Origin: Polaromonas sp. 39-63-25
Lineage (GTDB): Bacteria; Pseudomonadota; Gammaproteobacteria; Burkholderiales; Burkholderiaceae_C
Length of the DNA: 64,000 bases
Assembly: GCF_002278925.1 (NCBI RefSeq)
Contig: NZ_NCJH01000014.1
Span: 41,702-105,701 of the forward strand
Direction: 5' to 3'
Both the position numbers and the translations under genes were made by a program. The notes beneath the pieces were generated by a model. It had not been told where the DNA came from. It ran no database searches and saw only the letters and a program-made list of their open reading frames with translations. Every line of letters starts with the position of its first letter. Position 1 is the first letter of the stretch. Shown here piece after piece: positions 1 through 7,573 of this stretch.

Positions 1-101
1 AGCATGGCCTGGTGGCCGCGGTGCACGCCGTCGAAGTTGCCAATCGTCAGCGCGCACTGCGCCGCAAGCTGGGGGTGCTGGTAACCGCGGAAAATTTTCA
101 T
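1..101 (-). CDS. ribF: Bifunctional riboflavin kinase/FAD synthetase, N-terminal fragment
   Basis: The first 33 codons of a gene that runs off the left edge. The fragment starts MKIFRGYQHP and contains GNFDGVHRGHQAML, the nucleotidyl-transferase HxGH-type signature at the N terminus of RibF, which phosphorylates riboflavin to FMN and adenylylates FMN to FAD in the cytoplasm. In related genomes ribF precedes ileS and lspA, but that cannot be seen here. The start codon is the ATG whose complement lies at 99-101. The motif is specific enough for a confident family call despite the short length. Confidence 0.85.
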   Translation of the reverse strand, partial: MKIFRGYQHPQLAAQCALTIGNFDGVHRGHQAM

Positions 102-262
102 GCTGCCAATTATCGTTTTAATAGCGCCTCAGGTCGGCTGGATGGGGGCTGGAGGCCTGAAAAGGGGGATGGACCCGGCTTTGTCATGAAATCGCTGTAT
201 ATTGATGGTTCAAGCAGTTTGAGTCCGGTTTCCATGCGTTTTTTTAAATGTTGGAGGTTCGT

Positions 263-820
263 TTGAAGGTCTTGAAACTCTCAGCCCAGGGGTTGCCGCA
301 ATCGTGGATCAGCCTCGAACAAGCCGTGCTGCACTATGCCTCGGATGAAGTGCGCTGGGAGATGGGTGCGCAGGTGGCCACGTTTCACGGCGGCCACAAC
401 GCCATCACCGGCAACCAGTCCATCATCACCGTCAACAGCATCATCGGCACCAAGGGCGTGCCCAACATCAACCCCTTCGACCTCAAGCCCGGGCTGACCA
501 ACAGCAAGCTGTTCGCCCGCGACCGCAATGTGTGCGCCTACTGCGGCGACCATTTCCACGAGGAAGACCTGACCCGCGAGCACATCATCCCGTTCGCACA
601 AAACGGCATCGACAACTGGATGAACGTGGTCACCGCCTGCCGCGCCTGCAACCACCGCAAGAGCAGCCGCACCCCCGAGCAGGCGCACATGCCGCTGCTC
701 TACACGCCGTATGTGCCCAGCCTGTGGGAAGACTTCATTTTGCGCAACCGCCGCATCCTGGTGGACCAGATGGAGTTTCTGATGGCGCATGTGCCCAGGA
801 CTTCGCGGCTGCTAGTTTGA
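263..820 (+). CDS. HNH endonuclease family protein
   Basis: A 185-residue protein with a zinc-HNH fold: CAYC near residues 91-94, then REHIIPF with the metal-binding His near 107, then CRACNHRKS near 126-133. The two CxxC pairs form the zinc knuckle around a beta-beta-alpha nuclease core. It resembles the widespread chromosomal HNH proteins of Burkholderiales whose substrate is unknown, not a restriction enzyme. I chose the TTG at 263 because GGAGG lies 5 nt upstream (253-257); an in-frame ATG at 248 has no ribosome-binding site and would add five residues. It is a monocistronic gene divergent from ribF. A nicking or repair role is inference. Confidence 0.85.
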   Translation: MKVLKLSAQGLPQSWISLEQAVLHYASDEVRWEMGAQVATFHGGHNAITGNQSIITVNSIIGTKGVPNINPFDLKPGLTNSKLFARDRNVCAYCGDHFHEEDLTREHIIPFAQNGIDNWMNVVTACRACNHRKSSRTPEQAHMPLLYTPYVPSLWEDFILRNRRILVDQMEFLMAHVPRTSRLLV

Positions 821-1025
821 GTTTGGCGGGGAGCTTTCCCTGCGAAATGACAGCGGCGGCTTCGCCCGAACCAGTCTCTACCTGTGTGAATGTGCGGCGA
901 TCCGGGCTATTTGGATATCAGGTAACCTTTTTTAGGCAATAGAGGCACGTGTTGTCCGACTTGCGGCCATGTTCTCCCGCAGTTTTGTGGGAGATATCAA
1001 CGTTGGGTTTTCTTAAGATAGGCAC

Positions 1026-1637
1026 ATGAGAGCGCTATACATATTCGCCCTTCAGCTATTTACTGCTTCATTCTGCCTGGCGCAGGACAACAGTTTCGAT
1101 GAGATTCTTTCAAAAGCCGACAAGGTGCCACTTGTGATCAGAATTTACTCTCAAATTCTGTCTTTCTCTTGGCCCAAAGGCTTCACACTTGGAAGCCGGT
1201 CGGAAAAAAAGGGTGCGTTTTCACAGGTGCTCAAGGTTGTCGGTGAGTCCGATGACGGGTGGAAACAGAGAATACTCATAACCGGAATGCAAGATGCATC
1301 GGTCAAGGAGAAGGATCCGGTCAAGCTGGTGTCTGACCTTGTGAAGTTCAGCTACAAGAGCGGCTGCCCTAAAAGCTATTCCGTCACAGATATTGGCGAA
1401 ATGAAACTTGATACTGGGCAGCCCGCGTTCGTATTTATGGTGGGTTGCGGAATCACCATTCCAGTTGAAAATAGTGAGAAGGACAAAATGATGACTATGG
1501 CTGTGGTGGTGAAAGGCAGCGCTGACGTGTATTCGATGCTGTGGATTGAGAGATCAAACACGGATGAAGTTCCACCGTTGGCTTGGCCGGTTTGGAGAAG
1601 ACGCCTTGATAGTCTGTTGCCCATTCAAATTCATTAG
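1026..1637 (+). CDS. Secreted protein of unknown function
   Basis: A 203-residue protein starting with a Sec signal peptide (basic start, hydrophobic stretch, likely cleavage after SFCLA near residue 19). The mature part has no motif I recognise; it has two cysteines (SGCPKS and VGCGIT) that could form a disulfide in the periplasm. The coding sequence is visibly richer in A+T than its neighbours, with codons such as AAA, ATA and AGA used freely, suggesting recent acquisition. It stands alone between the HNH gene and a convergent hydrolase gene. No function is assigned. Confidence 0.7.
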   Translation: MRALYIFALQLFTASFCLAQDNSFDEILSKADKVPLVIRIYSQILSFSWPKGFTLGSRSEKKGAFSQVLKVVGESDDGWKQRILITGMQDASVKEKDPVKLVSDLVKFSYKSGCPKSYSVTDIGEMKLDTGQPAFVFMVGCGITIPVENSEKDKMMTMAVVVKGSADVYSMLWIERSNTDEVPPLAWPVWRRRLDSLLPIQIH

Positions 1638-1745
1638 CCCAACCCATCATTCCCTGGGCGCGCAAAAAAAAGCGCAGGCGAGTGAGGTCTGGTCTTGTTG
1701 CTGGTCGTCTTTTGAGTCTCTGTGCCGGCAGACGCTCCCAACACC

Positions 1746-3125
1746 TCAGTAAGTCAGCTCCAGAACCACCAGGTGCCTGTCCGCCATGGGCCAGGTCCGG
1801 CCGGTGATCTTCTCGCCGTTGAACTCCGCTGCAATTGGCCGAACACCATCCTGGCTCAGGTTGATCTTGGAACTCGACACGCCCGCGCCCGCGGGCGGCA
1901 CGCCTGGCAGGGCCTTGCCGTCGAATGACATCCTGTCGCGCGTCGCGTCGAAGTAGCCGCGTGGCCGCGTCAGTGTGATGCTGGACTTGGCGCTTTTGTC
2001 GGCGTCGGCCGGGCGGTCGGCGCGCAGGTGGATGAGCTTGCTCGAGCGCGCAAACGGGCTGCGGTAAATGTGGGTGGTCGCATACCCTGGCGCGCTGATG
2101 ATAAATTCATAAGGCGTGCCGGGCTGTGCGGTGAACGGGCCCCAGAGGCCGTCGGCGCCAACCGTCTTGCTGTGCACCGCGTTGCCCAGACGTGCGCCGG
2201 TGGCGGCGTCGGTGGCATACACCGCGAGTTGCGCGCCGGGCAGTGGCAGGTTGTTCGAATAGTTGCCCGAGGCCGGGTCCGTCGGCCGCAGGCCCAGGCC
2301 GGTGATCTTGCCGTTCAGCACCAGCGGCGTTTCGCTCTGGATCGTCGACGACTGTGGCGCCCGGCCGGTGATGAAACGGTAGGTCGCCTCGAACGCTGCC
2401 GGCGAAAAAGATGTCTCGCGGTGGTCGGCGCGCGGCAGGACGAGATTGGTCGCGCCCTTGAGGGCCGGGCCCTCGAAGCTGACGTTGGTCGGCTTGCCTT
2501 TGGCGCCTATCCACAGGCCATCGGGCTGGGCAAACTTGTCGTTGTTGTCAGAGCGCAGGGTCAGCCACTTGACCGGGCCGGTGACTTCGTCGCCGGCGGC
2601 GTTTTTCGGGGCGTTGAGCGCGGTCAGAAAAGGGCCGGTGCCCGAGAATTCATTGGCTTCGCGGAAACCCTTGATGGCCCAGACGCCGTGGTTGGGCGTG
2701 CCGCCCAGGATGGCGTGGCTCACGCGGCTGGCGCCGCCGCCGTTGTGGATGTAGTTGCGAATCGCATAACCGCCGCGCGAGTTGCCGACCAGCACGACCT
2801 GGCGTGCGCCGGTAGCCTGCAACACCTTGTCGATTTCCGCCTTCAGGTAAGCCATGTGTTCCGCGGTCGAGGTGCGTCCCGGCTGGGCCTTGCCGTCATC
2901 GTCGCGCGCCAGCGGGTAGGGCAGGTCGATGGCATGCAGGCGCTCGCGCGGCCAGCCGTTGGACTCGAAGCGCCAGACCGTGCTTTGCCAGATGGAAGCG
3001 CTGTCGCCGTTGCCGTGCACAAACACGATGGGCGGGTGTTCCCCGGATGTGGGCGCCGTGGCGCAACCGGCCAGCACCAGGCCGGTGGCAGCAAGCACGA
3101 GAAGAAGGCGACGGTGCAACATCAT
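1746..3125 (-). CDS. Alpha/beta hydrolase lipoprotein with C-terminal beta domain
   Basis: A 459-residue protein with a lipoprotein signal peptide (LVLAGC, lipidated Cys at 21), so it should be anchored in the envelope. The N-terminal half is an alpha/beta hydrolase: oxyanion HGNGD near 37-41, nucleophile elbow GNSRGG with Ser near 116, and a late DHRET that supplies the catalytic His. The C-terminal half (from about residue 270) has the look of transthyretin or carboxypeptidase-regulatory beta sandwiches. Two-domain esterases/lipases with this layout are known; the substrate is not evident. The start is the ATG-ATG pair at 3120-3125, preceded by AGGAG; an upstream in-frame start would bury the signal peptide. 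Confidence 0.8.
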   Translation of the reverse strand: MMLHRRLLLVLAATGLVLAGCATAPTSGEHPPIVFVHGNGDSASIWQSTVWRFESNGWPRERLHAIDLPYPLARDDDGKAQPGRTSTAEHMAYLKAEIDKVLQATGARQVVLVGNSRGGYAIRNYIHNGGGASRVSHAILGGTPNHGVWAIKGFREANEFSGTGPFLTALNAPKNAAGDEVTGPVKWLTLRSDNNDKFAQPDGLWIGAKGKPTNVSFEGPALKGATNLVLPRADHRETSFSPAAFEATYRFITGRAPQSSTIQSETPLVLNGKITGLGLRPTDPASGNYSNNLPLPGAQLAVYATDAATGARLGNAVHSKTVGADGLWGPFTAQPGTPYEFIISAPGYATTHIYRSPFARSSKLIHLRADRPADADKSAKSSITLTRPRGYFDATRDRMSFDGKALPGVPPAGAGVSSSKINLSQDGVRPIAAEFNGEKITGRTWPMADRHLVVLELTY

Positions 3126-3200
3126 GGCTTGTCTCCTGAAATTAAAAAGTGCCCGTGGTTCATGCCACGGAGCATCGTTTTTCAATATGTCGCCGGCAAG

Positions 3201-4316
3201 TCAGGCAAACACGCCGGCGGTGTCCTGCATCCTGCTTGACACTTCACCCAGGTGATGCAGGGTGTCGCCAAAACTCATTTCCATCTGCGTTAGCCGCTTG
3301 AAATAGTGGCTGACAATGTATTCGTCGGTCACGCCGATGCCGCCATGCAGCTGCACAGCCTGCTGGCCGACAAAACGCATGGAGACGCCAAGCTGGTACT
3401 TGGCTCTCGCCATGGCGGCACGGCGTTCTGCGGCCGGCGCGTTGAGCTTGAGCGAGGCGTAATAACTCATGGAGCGGGCCAGCTCCAGCTGCATCTTCAT
3501 GTCCGCCACGCGGTGGCGCAGCGCCTGGAAGCTGCTGATCACCACGCCGAACTGCTTGCGCGTGTTCATGTATTCGACGGTGATGGCCAGGGTCTTGTCC
3601 ATCACGCCGACGGCTTCGGCGCAGGTGGCGGCGATGCCGATGTCGGTGGCATGCTCCAGCGCCGCCAGGCCGTCCAGCGTGATCAGCGTGGCCGGCGCGT
3701 CCTTGAGCACCACGTCAGCCGCGCGGCCGCCGTCCTGCGTGCCGTAGCCGCGGGTGCTGACGCCCTTGGCCGTGCGCTCGACCAGGAACAGCGCGATCTT
3801 GCCCTTGACCTGCGCCGGGACAATGAAGGCATCGGCCTGGTCACCGGCCGGTACTATGTTTTTGGTAGCTGTCAGCGTCCATCCGGCGCCGGCTGCAACC
3901 GCTTTTGCTTCACAAACATCGAGCCGGTAGCGGGCGGCGCGCTCCTGTGAGGCGAGCACCACCAGCGCTTCGCCGCCGGCGATTTTCGGCAGCCAGGCGG
4001 CCTTGATATCGGCGGGGGCGTAGCCGGACAACACGGCGCCAGCGATCAGGGCCTGGGCCAGCGGCTCGAGCACGATGCCGCGACCGAGTTCCTCCATCAC
4101 GACCATGCCTTCGACCGGGCCCATGCCGAGTCCGCCGTCGTCCTCGGGAATGTAGAGGCCGGTCAGGCCGAGTTCGGCCAGCTGGCCGTAAGCTTCGCGC
4201 GAGAAACCGCCGGCCTTGGCGATGCCGCGGCGGCGCTCGAAGTCATAAGCCTTGGCTACCCATTTGCCCACTGCATCGCGCAGTTGTTCCTGGTCGTCGC
4301 TGAAATCAAAATCCAT
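3201..4316 (-). CDS. pimD: Acyl-CoA dehydrogenase, pimeloyl-CoA dehydrogenase small-subunit type
   Basis: A 371-residue FAD-dependent acyl-CoA dehydrogenase beginning MDFDFSDDQEQLRDAVGKWV. The N-terminal helical domain, middle beta domain and C-terminal helical domain are all present, the last with ARSMSYYAS and the QLHGGIGVTDEY segment typical of the family. Sequence style and pairing match the small subunit (PimD) of pimeloyl-CoA dehydrogenase, which oxidises dicarboxyl-CoA intermediates. The start ATG has AACAGGAG in front of it. It lies downstream of the large-subunit gene, separated by 86 bp that hold a palindromic repeat. Substrate specificity cannot be read from sequence; other dicarboxylyl or medium-chain acyl-CoAs are possible. 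Confidence 0.82.
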   Translation of the reverse strand: MDFDFSDDQEQLRDAVGKWVAKAYDFERRRGIAKAGGFSREAYGQLAELGLTGLYIPEDDGGLGMGPVEGMVVMEELGRGIVLEPLAQALIAGAVLSGYAPADIKAAWLPKIAGGEALVVLASQERAARYRLDVCEAKAVAAGAGWTLTATKNIVPAGDQADAFIVPAQVKGKIALFLVERTAKGVSTRGYGTQDGGRAADVVLKDAPATLITLDGLAALEHATDIGIAATCAEAVGVMDKTLAITVEYMNTRKQFGVVISSFQALRHRVADMKMQLELARSMSYYASLKLNAPAAERRAAMARAKYQLGVSMRFVGQQAVQLHGGIGVTDEYIVSHYFKRLTQMEMSFGDTLHHLGEVSSRMQDTAGVFA

Positions 4317-4336
4317 TGCTATTCTCCTGTTGGTGG

Positions 4337-4392
4337 TCATCCCGGGCTCGACCCGGGATCCATGGATTGCGGGTCAAGCCCGCAATGACAAA
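4337..4392. repeat. Palindromic intergenic repeat, GTCAT...CCCGGGATCC type
   Basis: Between the two acyl-CoA dehydrogenase genes lie two adjoining palindromes: one around GGCTCGACCCGGGATCC and one around ATTGCGGGTCAAGCCCGCAAT. Related copies sit near 32474-32502 and 40682-40771. These are REP-like elements capable of forming hairpins in the pimC-pimD mRNA; whether they act as terminators or RNA stabilisers is unknown. Confidence 0.75.
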
Positions 4393-4402
4393 GCTGCGGG
4401 TT

Positions 4403-5584
4403 TCAGCCCAGAACGAACTGCGACACGATGTTGCGCTGCACTTCGTTGCTGCCGCCGTAAATCGTGGTCTTGCGCATATTGAAATAGGTCGATGCCAGCG
4501 GCGCGTCGGCGGGAATGCCGCCGGGGAAGTTGCCTTGCCAGCCGGCTTCCATGGCTTCCTCGATGAAGGGCAGGCTGAAGGGGCCGGCGGCCAGCATCAT
4601 CAGTTCGGTGTAGCGCTGCTGGATTTCACTGCCGCGGATCTTCAGCAGTCCGGCGATGTCCAGTGAGTTCTTGCCCGACTTTTCGGCCGACAGCACACGC
4701 AGCACCAGCATTTCGAGGGCCACCACGTCGACTTCCATTTTGGCGATTTCGTCGCGGAAGCGCAGGTCGTCATACACGCCCTCGGCCTTGGCGATGCGTT
4801 TGAGGCGTTCGAGTTCGCGTTTGGCGCGGTTCACGTCGGCAATGTTGGTGCGCTCGTGGCTGAGCAGGTGTTTGGCGTAAGTCCAGCCCTTGTTTTCCTC
4901 GCCGATCAGGTTCTCCGCAGGCACTTCGACGTTGTCGAACCAGACCTCGTTGACCTCGGCCTCGCCGTCGAGCAGCACGATGGGACGCACGGTGACACCG
5001 GGCGACTTCATGTCGATCAGCAAAAAGGAAATGCCGGTTTGCGGCTTGCCTTCGGTGCTGGTGCGCACCAGGCAGAAGATCCACTCGCCGTACTGGCCCA
5101 GCGTGGTCCAGGTCTTCTGGCCGTTGACGATGTATTTGTCACCGACACGTTCGGCCCGGCATTTGACCGAGGCCAGGTCCGAGCCCGAGCCCGGCTCGCT
5201 GTAACCCTGGCTCCACCAGACTTCGCCGCTGGCAATACCGGGCAGAAAGCGCTTTTGCTGTTCGGGGCTGCCGAACGCCATGATCACCGGCGCCACCATC
5301 ACCGGGCCAAACGGCACGACGCGGGGCGCACCGGCGAGGGCGCATTCTTCCTCGAACAGGTGTTTTTGCACCGCGTTCCAGCCCGGGCCGCCAAATTCCT
5401 TGGGCCAGCCGTGGCCGAGCCAGCCTTTTTTGCCGAGGATTTTGGCCCAGCGCTGCATGTCGTCGCGGCTCAAACGCAGGGCGTTGTGCACCTTGTGCGA
5501 AATGTCGGCAGGCAGGTTGGCGTGAACCCAGGCGCGAATGTCTTCGCGGAATGTCTGTTCTTCGGGGGTGAAAGCGAGATCCAT
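4403..5584 (-). CDS. pimC: Acyl-CoA dehydrogenase, pimeloyl-CoA dehydrogenase large-subunit type
   Basis: A 393-residue acyl-CoA dehydrogenase starting MDLAFTPEEQTFREDIRAWV. It carries the FAD-binding signature WWSQGYSEPGSGSDLAS, a Trp-rich substrate-proximal stretch (NGQKTWTT) and the C-terminal TTIYGGSNEVQRNIV motif. It fits the PimC large subunit, which pairs with PimD in degrading pimeloyl-CoA and similar dicarboxylic acids. The gene is the first of a two-gene unit reading left. Its homologue in Rhodopseudomonas palustris belongs to pimFABCDE; the other pim genes are not in this window. Confidence 0.85.
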   Translation of the reverse strand: MDLAFTPEEQTFREDIRAWVHANLPADISHKVHNALRLSRDDMQRWAKILGKKGWLGHGWPKEFGGPGWNAVQKHLFEEECALAGAPRVVPFGPVMVAPVIMAFGSPEQQKRFLPGIASGEVWWSQGYSEPGSGSDLASVKCRAERVGDKYIVNGQKTWTTLGQYGEWIFCLVRTSTEGKPQTGISFLLIDMKSPGVTVRPIVLLDGEAEVNEVWFDNVEVPAENLIGEENKGWTYAKHLLSHERTNIADVNRAKRELERLKRIAKAEGVYDDLRFRDEIAKMEVDVVALEMLVLRVLSAEKSGKNSLDIAGLLKIRGSEIQQRYTELMMLAAGPFSLPFIEEAMEAGWQGNFPGGIPADAPLASTYFNMRKTTIYGGSNEVQRNIVSQFVLG

Positions 5585-5706
5585 AAGATGCGTGTCTCCG
5601 TCGGGTTCGAGTTACTGCTGCATTTTTAGCACGGTCGTTCGGAATTTTATGTCCCAGTTGGGACAAATAGCGAGCGATTCCGCTTTGCAGAATCGGGCGC
5701 GGGCGA

Positions 5707-6927
5707 GTGTTTTTTCCGGCCCCGGATAATCACCCCACCTTGCCTTCCTACCGCACCATCATCAGCGCCCTCAGTGTCGGCCAGATTCTTGTCTGGGCCA
5801 TCATGTATTACGGCTTTTCTTCCTTCGTGCTGCCCATGCAGCGCGACATGGGCTGGAGTCAGCCCGACATCATGGGGGCGTTCACGCTGGGCCTGATGGT
5901 CTGGGGCCTGGCGACCTATGCGGTCGGCGCGGCGATCGACCGCGGGCGCGGACGCGCCGTGCTGACCGGCGGGGCGCTGCTAGGAGCGGCCGGCTGCGCG
6001 CTCTGGTCGCAGGCCTACAGCCTGCCGCTGCTGTATGGCGCCTGGGCGCTGCTCGGGTTGGCGATGGCGATGACGCTGTATGAACCGGCCTTCATGGAGA
6101 TCACCAAACGTTTTCCCGACCGCTACCGCCAGGGCATCACCACCCTCACCCTGGTCGGTGGTTTTGCCAGCACGCTGTCGTTTCCGGCGGTGGCCTGGCT
6201 GCAGGCCCGCCTGGGCTGGCGACCGGCGCTGCTGGTGATGGCGCTGACCCTTCTGATGGTGGCGCCGCTGCATGCTTGGGTGCTGCGCGGCGGCTGGAAG
6301 CGGCCGCCGCTGCCCAGCGCCGCGCCCGTGGTAGCGGTGCAGGACCAGGCCACGCTGCGCCAGGCCATGGAGGGTTCCACCTTCTGGCTGCTGACGGCCA
6401 CCTTCACGCTTTACACCTTTGCGCTGTCGACGGTATGGGCGCACCTGATGCCGGCCTTCGCGTCGCGCGGGTTGTCGCAGGCAGAGGCGGTGGCCGTGAT
6501 GGTGTGGTTCGGCCCGGCGCAGGTGGCGGGTCGCTTTGCCTTTCTGTGGCTGGGCCGCTCGCTGAACCACCGCGCGCTCGGGCTCGTGGTGCTGGCGCTG
6601 TTTCCGTTCGCGCTGATGCTGTTTGCGCTGGGCCGCCAGCCCGGGGTGCTGGTCGCTTTTGCGGTGCTGTTCGGCGTGGCCAACGGGCTGATCACCATCG
6701 TGCGCAGCAACATCGTGCCGGACTTCTACGGCCGCGAACATGTGGGGCGCATCAGCGGCGCGATGTCGGGCATTGCGCTGTGTACCCGCGCGGCGGCGCC
6801 TTTCCTGACGGCCTGGGCCTTGCTGGCGCTGGGCGGCTACACCGGGCTGCTCTGGCTGCTGGTCGGCATGGGCGTGGCGACGCTGGCGCTGTTTGCCCTG
6901 GCCAGGCCGCCGCAGCCGCGGGCGTGA
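5707..6927 (+). CDS. Major facilitator superfamily transporter
   Basis: About 406 residues with twelve predicted membrane spans and a DRGRGRAVLTGG loop between helices 2 and 3 like the MFS A-motif. The substrate is unknown; the protein resembles the monocarboxylate/oxalate-type MFS proteins of Burkholderiales. The start is unsure: GTG at 5707 gives MFFPAPDNHP; an in-frame TTG at 5740 gives MPSYRTIISA and sits 9 nt after a GATAAT box, and neither has a clear Shine-Dalgarno. It is followed by purN after 20 bp. It is divergent from pimC. Confidence 0.8.
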   Translation: MFFPAPDNHPTLPSYRTIISALSVGQILVWAIMYYGFSSFVLPMQRDMGWSQPDIMGAFTLGLMVWGLATYAVGAAIDRGRGRAVLTGGALLGAAGCALWSQAYSLPLLYGAWALLGLAMAMTLYEPAFMEITKRFPDRYRQGITTLTLVGGFASTLSFPAVAWLQARLGWRPALLVMALTLLMVAPLHAWVLRGGWKRPPLPSAAPVVAVQDQATLRQAMEGSTFWLLTATFTLYTFALSTVWAHLMPAFASRGLSQAEAVAVMVWFGPAQVAGRFAFLWLGRSLNHRALGLVVLALFPFALMLFALGRQPGVLVAFAVLFGVANGLITIVRSNIVPDFYGREHVGRISGAMSGIALCTRAAAPFLTAWALLALGGYTGLLWLLVGMGVATLALFALARPPQPRA

Positions 6928-6947
6928 CCGCGATAATCCCTGCATTC

Positions 6948-7556
6948 ATGCCCAACCTGATGCCACGCCAGTCCAAAAACATCGTGATCCTGATCTCGGG
7001 CAGCGGCTCGAACATGGCGGCCATCGTCCGGGCCGCGCAGGCGCAGCATTGGCAACAGCAGTTCGGTGCCCGGGTGGCTGCGGTGATCAGCAACCGGCCC
7101 GACGCGGCCGGGCTGCAGCTCGCGCAGTCGCTGGGCGTGGCCACGCAGGTGCTGAGCCACCAGGCGTTTGAATCGCGCGAAGCTTTTGACGCGGCGCTGA
7201 TGGCACTGATCGACACGCACCAGCCCGCCCTGGTGGTGCTGGCCGGGTTCATGCGCATTCTCACGCCGGGGTTTGTCAGGCATTACGCGGGACGGCTGGT
7301 CAACATCCACCCGTCGTTGCTGCCGGCCTTCACCGGCCTGAACACGCACCAGCGCGCCATCGATGCGGGTTGCCTGGAAGCCGGCTGCACGGTGCACCAG
7401 GTGACGGCCGAGCTCGACCACGGCCCCATCCTCGCGCAGGCGGTGGTGCCGGTGCTGCCGGACGACACGGCGGACACGCTGGCCGCACGCGTGCTGGTGC
7501 AGGAGCACCTGCTGTATCCGCAAGCGGTGAAGGCCTGGCTGCAGAGCCAGCCCTGA
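6948..7556 (+). CDS. purN: Phosphoribosylglycinamide formyltransferase (GART 1)
   Basis: A 202-residue cytoplasmic enzyme of purine synthesis that transfers the formyl group of 10-formyl-THF to glycinamide ribonucleotide. Recognisable parts are the ribonucleotide-binding ISGSGSNM near the N terminus, the VLAGFMRILTP segment, the catalytic NIHPSLLPAF (Asn-His) and the GCTVHQVTAELDHGP loop bearing the catalytic Asp. Length matches PurN. A GATAAT box ends 10 nt before the ATG and no Shine-Dalgarno is visible, so the message may be leaderless. It is convergent with the downstream E1 gene. Confidence 0.95.
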   Translation: MPNLMPRQSKNIVILISGSGSNMAAIVRAAQAQHWQQQFGARVAAVISNRPDAAGLQLAQSLGVATQVLSHQAFESREAFDAALMALIDTHQPALVVLAGFMRILTPGFVRHYAGRLVNIHPSLLPAFTGLNTHQRAIDAGCLEAGCTVHQVTAELDHGPILAQAVVPVLPDDTADTLAARVLVQEHLLYPQAVKAWLQSQP

Positions 7557-7573
7557 ACCGGCCTGGCGGTGTT

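Noticed and set aside
2028-3239. A 403-codon frame antisense to the lipoprotein hydrolase
   Set aside because: Composition typical of an antisense shadow (Ala/Gly/Arg/Val-rich), no ribosome-binding site and a well-supported gene on the other strand.
3845-3915. A further AGCTAT-like copy inside pimD
   Set aside because: Only ACTATG...GTAGCT is shared; spacing and arms do not fit and the protein is uninterrupted relative to the family.
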